DNA of 64,000 nucleotides, taken from positions 32,918,778 through 32,982,777 of the forward strand of contig OX438744.1 in the NCBI GenBank assembly GCA_949316235.1, written 5' to 3'. Shown piece by piece: positions 41,762 through 52,040 of this stretch. Every line of letters starts with the position of its first letter. Position 1 is the stretch's first letter. A program made the position numbers and the translations under genes. The notes beneath the pieces were generated by a model. The model was given only the letters and a program-made list of their open reading frames with translations. It was not told the origin of the DNA and made no database searches. This stretch comes from Oegoconia quadripuncta (Eukaryota; Arthropoda; Insecta; Lepidoptera; Autostichidae).

Positions 41762-41900
41762 ACTTTTGGTCTTATCAAGCACTGAGTTATTTTTGGATGA
41801 GATGACGTTGAACAGTTTCTCGAACGTTGCTCAACCGAGTTGGATTCATCGATTGGTCTCTCTCTCGAATGGTATTTAATTGAATGAAAATTTTATTCCC
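41762..41900 (-). pseudogene. RTE-like RT fragment
   Basis: Minus-strand residues equivalent to the block near 29.85 kb (a GKL...LSSHPKITQCLIRPK stretch with changes). Very short and decayed. Confidence 0.45.
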
Positions 41901-42129
41901 TGTTTCAGTTAGTCGATATTCGTTGGCATTTGCAGATTTTTCGGTAGCTGCCACATAGCCATAGACCCCTAAGCTTAAAAACAAAAATATAAAAAAAAAT
42001 CGTTAGCCATTCGAAAGTCGCCCATACTTTCTTTGGTGGCCGCAATATGCTTGCGTTTTCTTTTTTGTGATGAATAAATACCTGATTAATGTCTAATTTA
42101 TTGTCTGTATGTCTGTATTATAATGTCTC
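41901..42129. other. No gene seen
   Basis: Unassigned spacer. Confidence 0.3.
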
Positions 42130-42830
42130 TACCAAGGTCGTTATTTACGATGACCTTGACAAAGCTATCATCGTCGTCATATCACCCGAAAGACGTCCAC
42201 TGCTGGAGAAAGACCTCCCTCAAAGATCTCCACAACGATCGGTCCTGTGCTGACCGCATCCAGCGGCTTCCCGCGATCTCTACCAAATCGTGGTCGCCAC
42301 GCGAGAACCTTTTGTTGTAAATAGTGAAAAATATTATAAATGCCGTCCTCTAATTTACAACACCTTTTCGCCCCAACAGCCGTCGGATCTACGAGCAATG
42401 TGCCCCGCCCATTGCCATTTACGTTTGGCAATTCTTCGGGCTATATCGGTGACTTTGGTTGTCCAGCGGATCTCCGATGTAAGACTTAACTGCGACAAAC
42501 ATTATTGCGAAAGACTAAGTCTTTCGCAGTTCAGATCTGTCGCAGTTCGGCACTGTCGCAGTTCCATCTTTCGCAGTTCAGTCTTTCGCAATAGTGTTTG
42601 TCGCAGTTAAGTCTTACATTCGCGGATCTCTGATTCGATCCCACAGGAAGGCTCCGAGCATAGCTCTCTCCATTGCCCTTTGGGTGACCTCGAGCCTTCT
42701 TACGAGGACCATAATGAGCGACCACGTTTCAGTTCTATAGGGTATTACTGGCAACACACACTGGTCAAATACTTTCGTAGTGAGACATGTATGGGACGAG
42801 AAGATGTTACGCAGCCTCCAAAACTGGACC
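42130..42830 (-). pseudogene. RTE-like LINE C-terminus and 3' end, interrupted
   Basis: On the minus strand it carries the characteristic 3' end of a lepidopteran RTE-type LINE: a region equivalent to WAGHIARRSDGRWG...VLEWRPR, RDRGKPLDAVSTGPIVVEIF, and then CCAGCAGTGGACGTCTTTCG with a GGGTGATATGACGACGATGA end. Upstream residues correspond to RIESEIR and the block before it. A 140-bp palindromic element splits the coding at 42,475-42,618. The frame is broken several times. Confidence 0.75.
42475..42618. mobile_element. Palindromic MITE with 8-9 bp target duplication
   Basis: Arms TGTAAGACTTAACTGCGACA (from 42,478) and its reverse complement (to 42,615) extend 38 bp with one mismatch. Between them are several TCTTTCGCAGTTC-like units. 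CGGATCTC flanks both sides, a likely 8-9 bp target duplication within the RTE fragment, suggesting hAT-type mobilisation. Confidence 0.65.
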
Positions 42831-43219
42831 GTTAATCATATGTACCAATTCCTGCGATTTTCAAAGCTATATCCAAATTTGATTTTTAGTTCAAAATTTT
42901 CAATGGAATATTATTTCAAAGTTTCACATGAATATTTTTTAATTTCTGGGTTAAATCACATAATAAAAAAAATTTTAACAGAACTCTTTTCATGTGCTTC
43001 CCATAATCATTTCTTAGATTCGCTGAAACTTTTATAAAGCGGTTACTTTTAAAAATTAACGCTGCCTATACTTAACTTAATGTTATCCAATAATACACAC
43101 AAAGTTTAGCTAAATTTGGATTTGCCGTTCGCAAAAAAAAATCAAAAATGTTTGTATGGAGAAAACAGTCTTAATTAAATTCTTCATACAAAACGCCAAT
43201 TTCATAGGTTAGAACCTAA
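42831..43219 (-). mobile_element. mariner-type MITE, copy 2 (one end missing)
   Basis: Reverse orientation relative to copy 1. The right end AATTTCATAGGTTAGAACCTAA lies next to TA at 43,220. The other end stops at GTTAATCATATGTACC, about 30 bp short of the terminus. The 85-codon frame over it is not a gene. Confidence 0.82.
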
Positions 43220-44163
43220 TATATTTACATAATAACAGCTTCTTTCTTCTTCTTTTCTTATAGAGGCAAATGAAAAGTAGAATGTATCACTCGAGCTCAA
43301 AATTATTTTTTACCCCGGGCGATATACATTGAACCACACTTAGGATTCTTTTTTATTTTATTTTAGCCAAGTTTTCTTCATTCCGCTTTGGAATTAAAAT
43401 AGCACTCTCGCCGTAAAAATATTATTTGGCTCCCTTGTTAATCTATTATTAATATTTTTTTTTATCATGCTACATCACTGCATGCTGTTACTCTCACGGT
43501 CCTTCAATCGCCTTTTACACCGGCGTTGTAGAGGGTAGTTGGCTTTATTTTTCTCTGTTGGACCTGTCTTAAAATGTATACTGCTTAAATATTATAACCT
43601 CTCCTTTGTTTCCGAACACCTTCCATAAATGTTTACGACTTCAAGGTGAGCCCCAAGATCGTTTCACGGGATCGAATCAATTTTATTAAGAACGCTATAT
43701 TCCGATAAGAAGAATTAGTTGAGTAACTAGAAAGGACAGGATCACTCTGAGGTTCAATTACGGTGCCGTCAGTTATAATTTAAGATGCTGTTAGTAGGTA
43801 ATTGGAGATCCAAATGACGTAGACGGTTTCTTGTTTATAAATAAATAATGATAATAAAATAGAAACTACATTGTGGCCATTTATAATACCTAAGACGGTT
43901 GCGTCACTTTCCATCGGGACCTGTTTGATCGTTGATAGGCTTGTTCAAGGTAGACTGAAAATAGCTGAATGAATTTCGATGATAATTTAAGCGGTCATAG
44001 TCGCCATTCATATTTATAATCTGTTGTTTTGTTTTAACACCTGGGTTTGATAACAAAAATTATTGTGATTGTTACCAATACAAAATATTTCCACGGGAGC
44101 AAAGACCAGATAAGCTAAAACTATAAAGGCCTTTAATCCTTATAATTTTGAACCTAACCTCTA
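43220..44163. other. No gene seen
   Basis: About 0.9 kb without a supported feature apart from a weak match (TCGCCTTTTACACCGGCG) to the dispersed repeat at 58.45-58.62 kb. Confidence 0.35.
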
Positions 44164-44390
44164 ACCGCCTCCATGGCTCAATGTAAACAACATTGGGTTT
44201 ACGATTCGGAGGTCGCGGATTCGATCCCCAGCGGGGTACATGTTTAAGTACTCGGTTTATTTGTCAGAGATAAGATAGCCAGTCCCCCAAATGTGTTGGG
44301 GTTTCCGGGCCAGTACGCTTCCACCTTCGACCTCATCTTCACTTAAGGTGTGATTGAGGTCAAGTACGAACCCGTCGTGCATAAAAAAAA
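44164..44390 (+). mobile_element. SINE C with internal deletion
   Basis: Complete head (CCATGGCTCAATGTAAACAA, B box GGATTCGATCCCC) and complete tail, but about 100 bp of the body between CTCGGTTTA and GTCAGAGATAAG is missing. Confidence 0.85.
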
Positions 44391-45162
44391 ACAAATGAAG
44401 AACCCCACATTACGTGCATGTGTAAACAAGAGAAAGTCTTCAGAACCATACATATGAGCATAGACTACATATATGAGACTCCCATCAAATCCCTATAACG
44501 AATTCCAAGCGGCCCTCACCTCAACCCAGGTACTTGTAAAATATTCACGAGTTGCTGAAGATTGTCAACTTTGCAATTAAGCGGGGTATTTTAATAAGAT
44601 CCCGATGCCGCAGCTCCAAAGTTACCTTGATACGACTCGTACCCAAAGATCGAATCTGCGAGTACTTGGCCACAGATGAATCGATAAAACAAGAGAGACG
44701 ACCCAAACTTTTATGCCTACGTCGAAGTTTTATCTAACACTGACAGGGAGGATCGTAAGACTTTCTATTTCCTTGTATACAGTTTTAAATTAGAACAAGG
44801 ATATTTTTTAAAGGTAAACATCCAAATTGTTGAGGAGGAACTTGCAGTTAGGTAGAAATAACTTCAAGAAGGAAGCAAATATAAGGATTCAACTGGGCAG
44901 TATTTGGAGAGATGCGTTAAATCTTTTCATCTCTGAAACTAAAAAGCCTATATAAAGACGTTTAGTAATATTTATTTAATAAAGTAATAGCCTAAAAATA
45001 TTTATTTAGTACACCTGTATATTTACGTTTGTATTCTGTTGCTATTTTATAGATGTTATGTTTAAGTAGGTATAATTGTCAATTGATGTATGTATGTATG
45101 TGTATATAGTTTGTATCTGCATCCCTATTTAATACCGCACAACCTACCTATTTCAAATGTAC
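44391..45162. other. No gene seen
   Basis: A 61-codon frame at 44,552 has no recognisable domain. Nothing else. Confidence 0.35.
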
Positions 45163-45303
45163 TGTCCTTATACCCAAAGGTTGCCTGAAAGAGATTGCTT
45201 TTAGTGATAAGGTCGCCAAATTGTACTTTCTATTCTTACCACTTTTCTGAAACTGCATTTTCTTTTCTGTTGTGCAATAAAGTGTATTTTTATTGTATTG
45301 TAA
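45163..45303 (+). repeat. LINE 3'-tail unit
   Basis: GGTTGCCTGAAAGAGATTGC, GTGATAAGGTCGCCAAATTG, then GTGCAATAAAGTGTATTTTT and ATTGT repeats. It is the best-preserved copy of this tail family here. Confidence 0.7.
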
Positions 45304-45669
45304 AGACGAAAATCTTCAATCAGTGCATGCTATCAGTAATGACCTACGTGTGTATGTTACACTGACGGTGCGGTTAGTCTATACTTCCAAACTCTCCCAG
45401 CGAGCGATGGAAAGAAAAGAACTATGCTCGGGATTTAAGATAAAAGATTTACTGGTAAGCTGAAGTCGCAAAAGGCTAGCCACATCTGTCGCAAACCGAC
45501 AGCCGTTGGAGTAAACGAGTTCCGGATTGGAGACCAAATGTATTATGGGACATCCACCTGCTAGATCGTGCGTCGACCTGCACATTACAACTAGTAGTAG
45601 GTAATTGAAAACGAATAGCGAAAATCTGGTTCTGAGAAATCCCAAACATTAGCGTTTGGATGTATACCA
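45304..45669. other. Unassigned; 88-codon minus-strand frame
   Basis: A minus-strand frame (45,645-45,379) encodes 88 residues including AGGCPIIHLVSNPELVYSNG. I do not recognise it. It could be retroelement debris. Confidence 0.3.
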
Positions 45670-46260
45670 TACATTACAAGTTTAATGCATGAAACTACAT
45701 CCACGGTTCACCTTATGAAATATTAAGTCCTTACCTATGAAATTGGCGTTTTGTATGAAGAATTTCATTAAGACTATTTTCTCCATACAAACGTTTTTGA
45801 TTTTTTTTTGGGAACGGCAAATCCAAATTTAGCTAAATTTGTGTGTATTACCGGATAACATTAAGTTAAGTATAGGCAGCGTTAATTTTTAAAAGTAACC
45901 ATTTTATAAAAGTTTCAGCGAATCTAAGAAATGATTATGGCAAGCACATGAAAGGAGCTCTGTTCAGATATTTTTTAATATGTGATTTAGCCCAGAAATT
46001 AAAAATTATTTCATGTGGAACATTGAAAGAATATTCCATTTTCCAAATAAAAAACAAATTTGGATATAGCTTTGAAAATACTATGATTAACGAAGAAAAA
46101 AAACTCCAATTTCATAGGTAAAGACCCAATATATAGAATTACACGTCGCCATTAATACGTGGAAATCTATAGATGTTTTTGGTGCAAAGTCTGTTAGTCG
46201 CCTTTTACAACATCCACGGGAAGTGACGGATTGGTTCTAATCTTATCGTTAACCACACAA
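45670..46260 (+). repeat. Dispersed repeat interrupted by the mariner MITE
   Basis: AAGTTTAATGCATGAAAC...CACGGTTCACC...GAAATA before the MITE and TATAGAATTACACG...AGTCGCCTTTTACAACAT after it match the uninterrupted stretch at 58.45-58.62 kb in order. Confidence 0.65.
45723..46129. mobile_element. mariner-type MITE, copy 3
   Basis: Ends TTAAGTCCTTACCTATGAAA and, reversed, TTGGGTCTTTACCTATGAAA, flanked by TA. It has an internal deletion relative to copy 1 near the right end, and extra TTTTATAAAAGTTTCAGCG in the middle. Confidence 0.88.
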
Positions 46261-46841
46261 TTATTTATTATTAATTATACACCAAAGACATATTAAAGGA
46301 GGGTTTTGTTTAAGTGTAAGGTTCTACCCATTCTGTAGTAACAAAAATAGCTACTACTCTTCTACAGTTGTTCGACCTTTCCGTTGCTTGATTGATTTAG
46401 CCGCTTTAAATATAACTCGTCTACACAGATTAGCTGTTCACTTACTCTGTGACAGATAAATTTGTGGATAATTCAGTTTTGATAGCGTCTACGTAATTAT
46501 TTAATGCTGTGGCTCGAGTAACGCGTTTAATCTTAATAAACCTGCAGTATATTATATCGTTAGCAGGTTGTACTAACGCTTAGAGAACACTGTCTGCGTA
46601 CTGATTGACATACATAAATTATGTACAATATGACTACCCAACTTGATTGTTTAAGTTCTCGACTATAGGATTAACACAAAACAGATGAAATATAGTAGTA
46701 AAATAGGTAGGTATGGTAAATAATAGATTATTGGTCTTTATGGTAAAATAACAACATAAACTAAATTAGATTCTTTCTAAAATAAATCTTGGGCAAAAAC
46801 AAAATAGATAAATAATTACTTAACTAGACAAACAACATTAA
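46261..46841. other. No gene seen
   Basis: No supported feature. Confidence 0.35.
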
Positions 46842-47173
46842 GGCCCGTATAAATAAACCATTCTTAAGATTGAGAACAGTCTTGTGACCGGTCTCAAGTA
46901 AACGTGTTGATTAATAAACCTAACTTGAGACCTGAAAAGCACGTGCATACTCAAGCAGTACTCACTTGAAAAGTGCGCATATTAATAAACGAAACTCAAG
47001 ATTATCATTCTTTCGCCGCTGAGGCGAATACTTGAGAAGTGATCTCAGCTCAGTAGACCTCAAGATTGGTTTATAAATTAGCACGGAGCTTAAGATAGCA
47101 TCAACTGCTTAAGACGCATCTCGGTTGATACTGCCTCAAGACTTCTATTGAGATTGATTTATTAATACGGGCC
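46842..47173. mobile_element. PIF/Harbinger-like MITE
   Basis: 332 bp with ends GGCCCGTATAAATAAACCAT and, reversed, GGCCCGTATTAATAAATCAA, flanked by TAA on both sides. A three-base TWA duplication and a GG-start fit PIF/Harbinger. There is no transposase. The interior is rich in CTTGAG/CTCAAG words. Confidence 0.75.
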
Positions 47174-47894
47174 TAACATTACTGTATAAATTTGCTTCTT
47201 TTGCAGACTTATGTGTGTTTCACAGATATGCACAACTTTAATAAATTTTTAATTGCTGTCGTCTACATTATGCTCTCATCAACTATTTCTACATATATTC
47301 CTTATATTTAAACTGTAGCTTCTTCCACCGCATTTGATACTACTATATGTACATAACAGGCAGATTGAGTTTTTATTTTGGGGTAAATATCCCATTACTT
47401 TTTTAATTTGTGGATAATGCTGCTGGTTTTGCAATCATCTATACCAGTTCGTTACTATCTTGCTCAAGTAATACACATTGTAAAACTGTTTATTGTTCCT
47501 AATAAAAAAATAAAAAATTTGATTAAAATTGATTTTACATACAAAATTTCATTCCGATTGATTATATAATAACATTTTCACTTCAATAAACTCCATACAC
47601 AGATAGATATCTTGTTATTTATTTTATATGTAACATTTATAATAGGCACAATTATTCCTAATGACTCTCATTTCTCTTGGAACTAAATAAATAACTTTAT
47701 TTAATTTACTCATTTACATTCCATTTATATGTGTATATTTATAAATGATATTTATTTATGGAACTTATAACTAATAAAGAAGGAAATTTAATCAACTAAA
47801 ATACCTAAATACACAGACAGATTACCTATTAGATTACATATTTGTATTACTTGACGCTTAGTTTTTTTTTATTTTCTGTTTTTCTTTGGTTAAC
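47174..47894. other. No gene; an isolated acceptor-like sequence
   Basis: ATTTGCTTCTTTTGCAG at about 47,190-47,206 resembles a 3' splice site, but the following sequence meets an AATAAA-rich stretch without a matching donor. Otherwise AT-rich. Confidence 0.35.
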
Positions 47895-48235
47895 TGGAAT
47901 CGCGTTTAAGCGCAATCTCACCTGATGGGAAGTGACGATGTGGCCGAAGATACGTATTACAATCTAAAAACTATTTTTTTTTTTTTATATGAGAGGGCGG
48001 CAAACGAGCATGCGGGTCACCTGATGGAAAGCAAACACCGCCGCCCATGGTCACAGATGCGTTGCCGGCCTTTGAGGAAGGTGTAGGCTAGTTTCTTGAA
48101 GGTTCCAATGACGTACTCGTTCGGGAATACCGCTGCCGGAAGTCCGTTCCACAGGGTGGTTGTACGTGGGAAGAAGTTTCTTGAGAAACGTACAGTGGTA
48201 GACTTCCACTCATCCAGGTGATGTGGATGGAAATT
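47895..48235 (-). pseudogene. LINE 3' ends ('HLDEWKSTTVRFSR' type plus a second LINE tail)
   Basis: On the minus strand HLDEWKSTTVRFSRNFFPRT, TLWNGLPAAVFPNEYVIGTF and KKLAYTFLKGRQRICDHG form the best-preserved C-terminus of this RT family, followed by its CATCAGGTGACCCGCATGC tail. Immediately beyond (47,900-47,960) is the tail of the second family (ATCAGGTGAGATTGCGC). The RT core is absent. Confidence 0.8.
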
Positions 48236-48633
48236 AAATTTTCGGCGAGAAGTGTTATGCAACTTATTATTATACAAATACAAATGCATCGCTTAGTATG
48301 TACAAAACCATTTAAAACATAATTAAACCCTAAATAATTGGCAAAACTAGTGGAAAATAATTGTTCGTTACGACCGTAGTATCCCTTACTGTGCAGATAT
48401 ACTGGGCATACGAATGCCGCCATGTTATTATTCTATTCATATTAATTTCTGTATTCGTCTAGACTTATAAGTGATTTAGCTGTCTCTGTAAGTGTGTATA
48501 GGGCGATAAATAAATAAATGACTAATTATAACCTATAATAGAAATCACTTTAGTGTCCGACGATGACTTGGCATGGTGTTCGGATAAACGTATGTAGGTT
48601 TTTGTGACACCTGTAAATATATAAAAATAATAA
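48236..48633. other. No gene seen
   Basis: No supported feature; (AAT)n at 48,628-48,645. Confidence 0.35.
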
Positions 48634-48845
48634 TAATAAATATTTCGGACACTTACACCAATCATCTATTCCCAAACTAAGCAAAGCTTGTACTATAAAT
48701 ACTAGATAACGGATAAAGATACATAAATATTTATATGAACATCCAAGACTCGGGAAGAAATGTTCGTATTCATCACACAAACATTTACTCCTCGCGGGAT
48801 TCGAACCCGCAACCGTTGGTTTCGCTGATACCAATCGGTCGCCGA
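48634..48845 (-). mobile_element. SINE B, minus strand
   Basis: Reversed head CGACCGATTGGTATCAGCGA (A-box part deleted), B box GGGTTCGAATCCCGC and tail GGGAATAGATGATTGGTGTA. Confidence 0.85.
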
Positions 48846-48879
48846 ATATCTTTGTAACATTTAGATAAATAAAAGGTCC

Positions 48880-49200
48880 AATACTGAGAAATGGTCATTT
48901 ATTTAAAAAACAGTAAAAAGTAAAAAGATGGAATTTAAATATAAACTAGAGCAAATGTAAAAAATTGGGACCGCGTGGCAAGGTACCCAGAACCCTGGCA
49001 ACGTTTCCTCGCTCGATGCAGATTAAGCGTTGAGCGAGGAAACAGCCAGCTCTCGGATTACCAGTGACATCGACTAAGCGCTTTGAAATATTAAAGAAAA
49101 ATTGAAGAGCGCCCGGCCCCAAGGGCAACGCAGACTCCGAAATCAAGGAAAATATATTCGGAGCCGATGTCTCTATAAAAAAAAATACAAATACAAACAA
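48880..49200 (-). pseudogene. Retroelement C-terminus ('QRGN' family)
   Basis: Minus-strand coding LPLGPGALQFFFNISKRLVD, VTGNPRAGCFLAQRLICIER and GNVARVLGTLPRGP, the extreme C-terminus of the retroelement also seen at 18.0 kb, followed by a 3' UTR shared with 56.63-56.70 kb. One domain only. Confidence 0.7.
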
Positions 49201-49257
49201 CCGACTTCAGTAAGGTTCCACTCTCTTTCTCCGGAGTGCATCAACAGATCGTTACCA

Positions 49258-49540
49258 AGACGACCGATTGGTGTAGTGGAGAGTTCGAATCCCGCGAGGG
49301 GTAAATGTTTGTGTGATGAATACGAACATTTACGAACATCGCGTGCTTCATCTGCGACCACATCGTCACTTTCCATCAGGTGAGATTGTGGTCAATAGCG
49401 AATCCATAAAAAAAAAATATTCCCGATTCATGTATGTTTATATAAATATTGTATGTTTATACCTTATCTATTTAGTATCCATAGTACAAGCTTTGCTTAA
49501 TTTGGGACTAGATGATTGGTATAAGTGTCCGAAATATAAA
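49258..49540 (+). mobile_element. SINE B with a LINE-tail insertion
   Basis: Head GACCGATTGGTGTAGTGGA then directly TTCGAATCCCGCGAGG (the stretch between the boxes is deleted), then GATGAATACGAACATTT. About 90 bp of LINE tail interrupts (49,335-49,423, CATCGTCACTTTCCATCAGG...TCCATAAAAAAAAAA). SINE B then resumes at ATTCCCGATTCATG and ends GGGACTAGATGATTGGTATA. Confidence 0.85.
49335..49423 (+). mobile_element. 5'-truncated LINE tail inside SINE B
   Basis: ATCGCGTGCTTCATCTGCGA then ATCAGGTGAGATTGTGGTCA and an A-run, matching the 3' end of the LINE fragment at 53.95-54.25 kb. ACGAAC is repeated at its left junction. Confidence 0.75.
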
Positions 49541-49654
49541 AAAAAATCAAAGAAAAAACAATCGTAAAAATTAGTTAACAATTGACGAAAATATGGGTGA
49601 ACATAACATAAAAAAAATACGAACAGACGAACATATTTTTTTTTTTTTTTTTTT

Positions 49655-49795
49655 TTAATATCATTAGACATACATACAGCGCACTCTACTTCCACAGTAA
49701 GCTACTATAGGCTTGTGTGTGGATACCAGATGGTTGATATACTACATAAATACATTTTTTTGTAAATAAATACTTATACTTAAACTTATAATAAC
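49655..49795 (-). mobile_element. SINE A, head missing
   Basis: Reversed tail (AGTAGAGTGCGCTGTATGTA) and GGTATCCACACACAAGCC. A T-run of more than 20 bases precedes it. Confidence 0.7.
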
Positions 49796-50109
49796 TCCTT
49801 CTTTTTGAAAATCGGTTAATTAGTAATAATCTTCAAAAAATATATATATTCAATGGTTTCATAATTACATAAATTATTAATTAAAACTAATCAGGATTAG
49901 GTAAATATGAATACAGAGTTCTCGAAGGCCTTCGAAGTTTAGTGAATAGAGTTTGAAAACTTGAAACATCTGTCGACATCACAACATTTTCATAACAAAA
50001 TTAGCAACTTCGGAAATTACGGTGACAGAAATTATATTTACGTATATATTACCTGTACCTGGGCCGGTTTATGTTGATAACTGACAGATAATTCTGACGT
50101 GACACCATT
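49796..50109. other. No gene seen
   Basis: No supported feature. Confidence 0.35.
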
Positions 50110-50985
50110 CTGGATCATTCTGAATGTTGTATGGAACATACTCGAGCGGCTCTCATCACGGAAACATACCAATAAAGTATATTTTTTTTATTGACACATG
50201 GGAACACATTCACATTTTTAAGCACAGTGCAAGAAATTGTTACGGTGTAGTGGTTAAAAATTCTGATTGCTATACCAAAAGGTCGCGGGTTCGAATCTCG
50301 CTAGGGGCATATGTTTGTATGATGAATATTATGAATATTATTCTGAATGTTGAATGGAACACTACCCGAGCGGCTCTTGTGACGGAAACCTTCCGTGTGA
50401 CATGAAAAAAAATATTTTTAGTTGCTTTTCTATACTTTCTACATTAAATTGTTTTAAGTACAGTGCCAGAAATTCGTCGCTTCTCATCACGGAAACCTTG
50501 CCGTGTACCGTGTAAAGAAATACTTTTGTAGTAGCCTTTTTTTACTTCTACATTAAATTGTTTTAAGTACCGTGCCAGAAATTCGTCGACCCTCATCACG
50601 GAAACCTTGCCGTGTACCGTGTAAGAAAATACTTTTTTAGTAACAGATTTTTACTTCTACATTAAATTGTTTTAAGTACAGTGCTAGAAATTCGTCGACT
50701 TTCATCACGGAAACCTTGCCGTGTACTGTGTAAGAAAATACTTTTTTAGTAAAATTTTTTTACTTCTACATTAAATTGTTTTAAGTACAGTGCCAGAAAT
50801 TTGTCGACTCTCATCACGGAAACCTTGCCGTGTAACGTGTGAGGAAATACTTTTTTAGTAGCTTTTTTTCTTTCTACATTAAATTAGTTTAAGTACAGTG
50901 CCAGAAATTCGTCGACTCTCATCACGGAAACCTTGCGTGTACTGTGTAATAAAATACTTTTTTTAGTATTTTTTTTACTTTGTGA
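50110..50985. repeat. 109-bp tandem satellite, interrupted by a SINE
   Basis: Five near-uniform units begin with ACATTAAATTGTTTTAAGTA at 50,441, 50,550, 50,659, 50,768 and 50,876, and each holds CATCACGGAAACCTTGCCGTG, a 5-bp-stem hairpin. Two more divergent units lie at about 50,110-50,440, with a SINE A head inserted between them. Confidence 0.92.
50232..50335 (+). mobile_element. SINE A head inside the satellite
   Basis: GGTGTAGTGGTTAAAAATTC, B box GGGTTCGAATCTCGC and TGTATGATGAATATTATGAA. No body or tail. Confidence 0.8.
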
Positions 50986-50999
50986 TTAAAAATTATTTT

Positions 51000-51245
51000 A
51001 GTACTTTTATGGTTCCGTACACGAAGTTCAAACGGAGCCCTATTGCTGCCGCTCTTGTCAGTCCGTCTGTCACAAAGCTTTAGCATATTAACTATTGAAG
51101 TTACAATCTTCATATTTGCACCAAAGGTGTCTTGTGGACCCAAAGCCAGGTAAAGTATAAAAAAATTATTTGAACGGGGCTTCCATACAAGTAAAAGGGG
51201 CGTGAAAAAGAAATATTTTTACAGACGGACGTGTTGGGTAACATG
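51000..51245 (+). repeat. Dispersed lepidopteran repeat ('GGTTCCGTAC')
   Basis: ATGGTTCCGTACACGAAGTT, CGGAGCCCTATTGCTG, GTCAGTCCGTCTGTCAC, GGGGCTTCCATACAAG. I recognise this order from repeats common across Lepidoptera; its class is uncertain. Confidence 0.55.
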
Positions 51246-51369
51246 GCTTAGAGCTTGTTATGTAGACAAAGACTACATTTTTTGTTTTAAAAAATATTAG
51301 AAATCGTCAAAGTCACCCTTATTTCAAAATTTTGTTCCGAAGTATTTATAGCTTCCTTTTTTTGTTTTT
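51246..51369. other. Unassigned spacer
   Basis: No feature. Confidence 0.3.
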
Positions 51370-51655
51370 AATATACACAACGGGTTAGCACTTGACCTCA
51401 ATCACACCTGATGTTAAGTGAAGATGAGGCCGAAGGTGGTATCGTACTAACCCGGACTGGCTATATTATCTCTGACAAAAGGAACACAATAATGCTATTA
51501 GCATTTCTGTTTGGCGGCGGATTTAGATAAGTTGGTGGTAGCTAGCCAGGCGGACATTTAAAATGCCCTACCATCAACCAAACCGAGTACTAAATATGTA
51601 CCCCGCTGGGAATCGAACCCGCGACCTCTGAATAGTAAACCCAATCACGGAGGGA
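51370..51655 (-). mobile_element. SINE C, minus strand
   Basis: Runs from the tail (CACAACGGGTTAGCACTTGA) to the head (reversed GGGTTCGATTCCCAGCGGGG, CTCCGTG). A short deletion removes the central part of the head. Confidence 0.85.
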
Positions 51656-51892
51656 TATTCCTATTGACCTATAAACTTGAATTTTTATTTTAAGGTATAT
51701 TTTACCAACAAATATCAATATATTGACAAAACCAACTTAATTTTAAGGTCAACCGCATAGCTTGCATAGCCAGCTAATATTCTACATTTGATACGGAGCC
51801 CTAAATGTGCGAACTCCGACACACACTTGACAAGATTTCTTAAATATCTATTTACAATATCTAGAATTATTAGTCTTAGTTTAGCTATCATT
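51656..51892. other. No gene seen
   Basis: No supported feature. Confidence 0.3.
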
Positions 51893-52040
51893 CAAGAAAC
51901 GAGCCTACACCTTCCTCAAAGGCCGGCAACGCATCTGTGACACTTTTGGTGTTGCGGGTGTCCATGGGCGGCGGTGATTACTTTCCATCAGGTGACCCGC
52001 ATGCTCGTTTGCCGCTCTCTCATATAAAAAAAAAAATCAT
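51893..52040 (+). pseudogene. LINE 3' end ('KGRQRICD' type)
   Basis: AAACGAGCCTACACCTTCCT...GGCCGGCAACGCATCTGTGA and tail CCATCAGGTGACCCGCATGC...CTCTCTCATATAAAAAA, the same terminus as at 19.3 and 48.0 kb. Confidence 0.75.

Noticed and set aside
42780..43037. 85-codon plus-strand frame
   Set aside because: Lies over the mariner MITE copy and the RTE fragment.
47190..47280. Possible exon after the acceptor-like TTGCTTCTTTTGCAG
   Set aside because: The following sequence has no matching donor within a sensible distance and runs into AATAAATTTTT. Single acceptor-like sites are expected by chance in AT-rich DNA.
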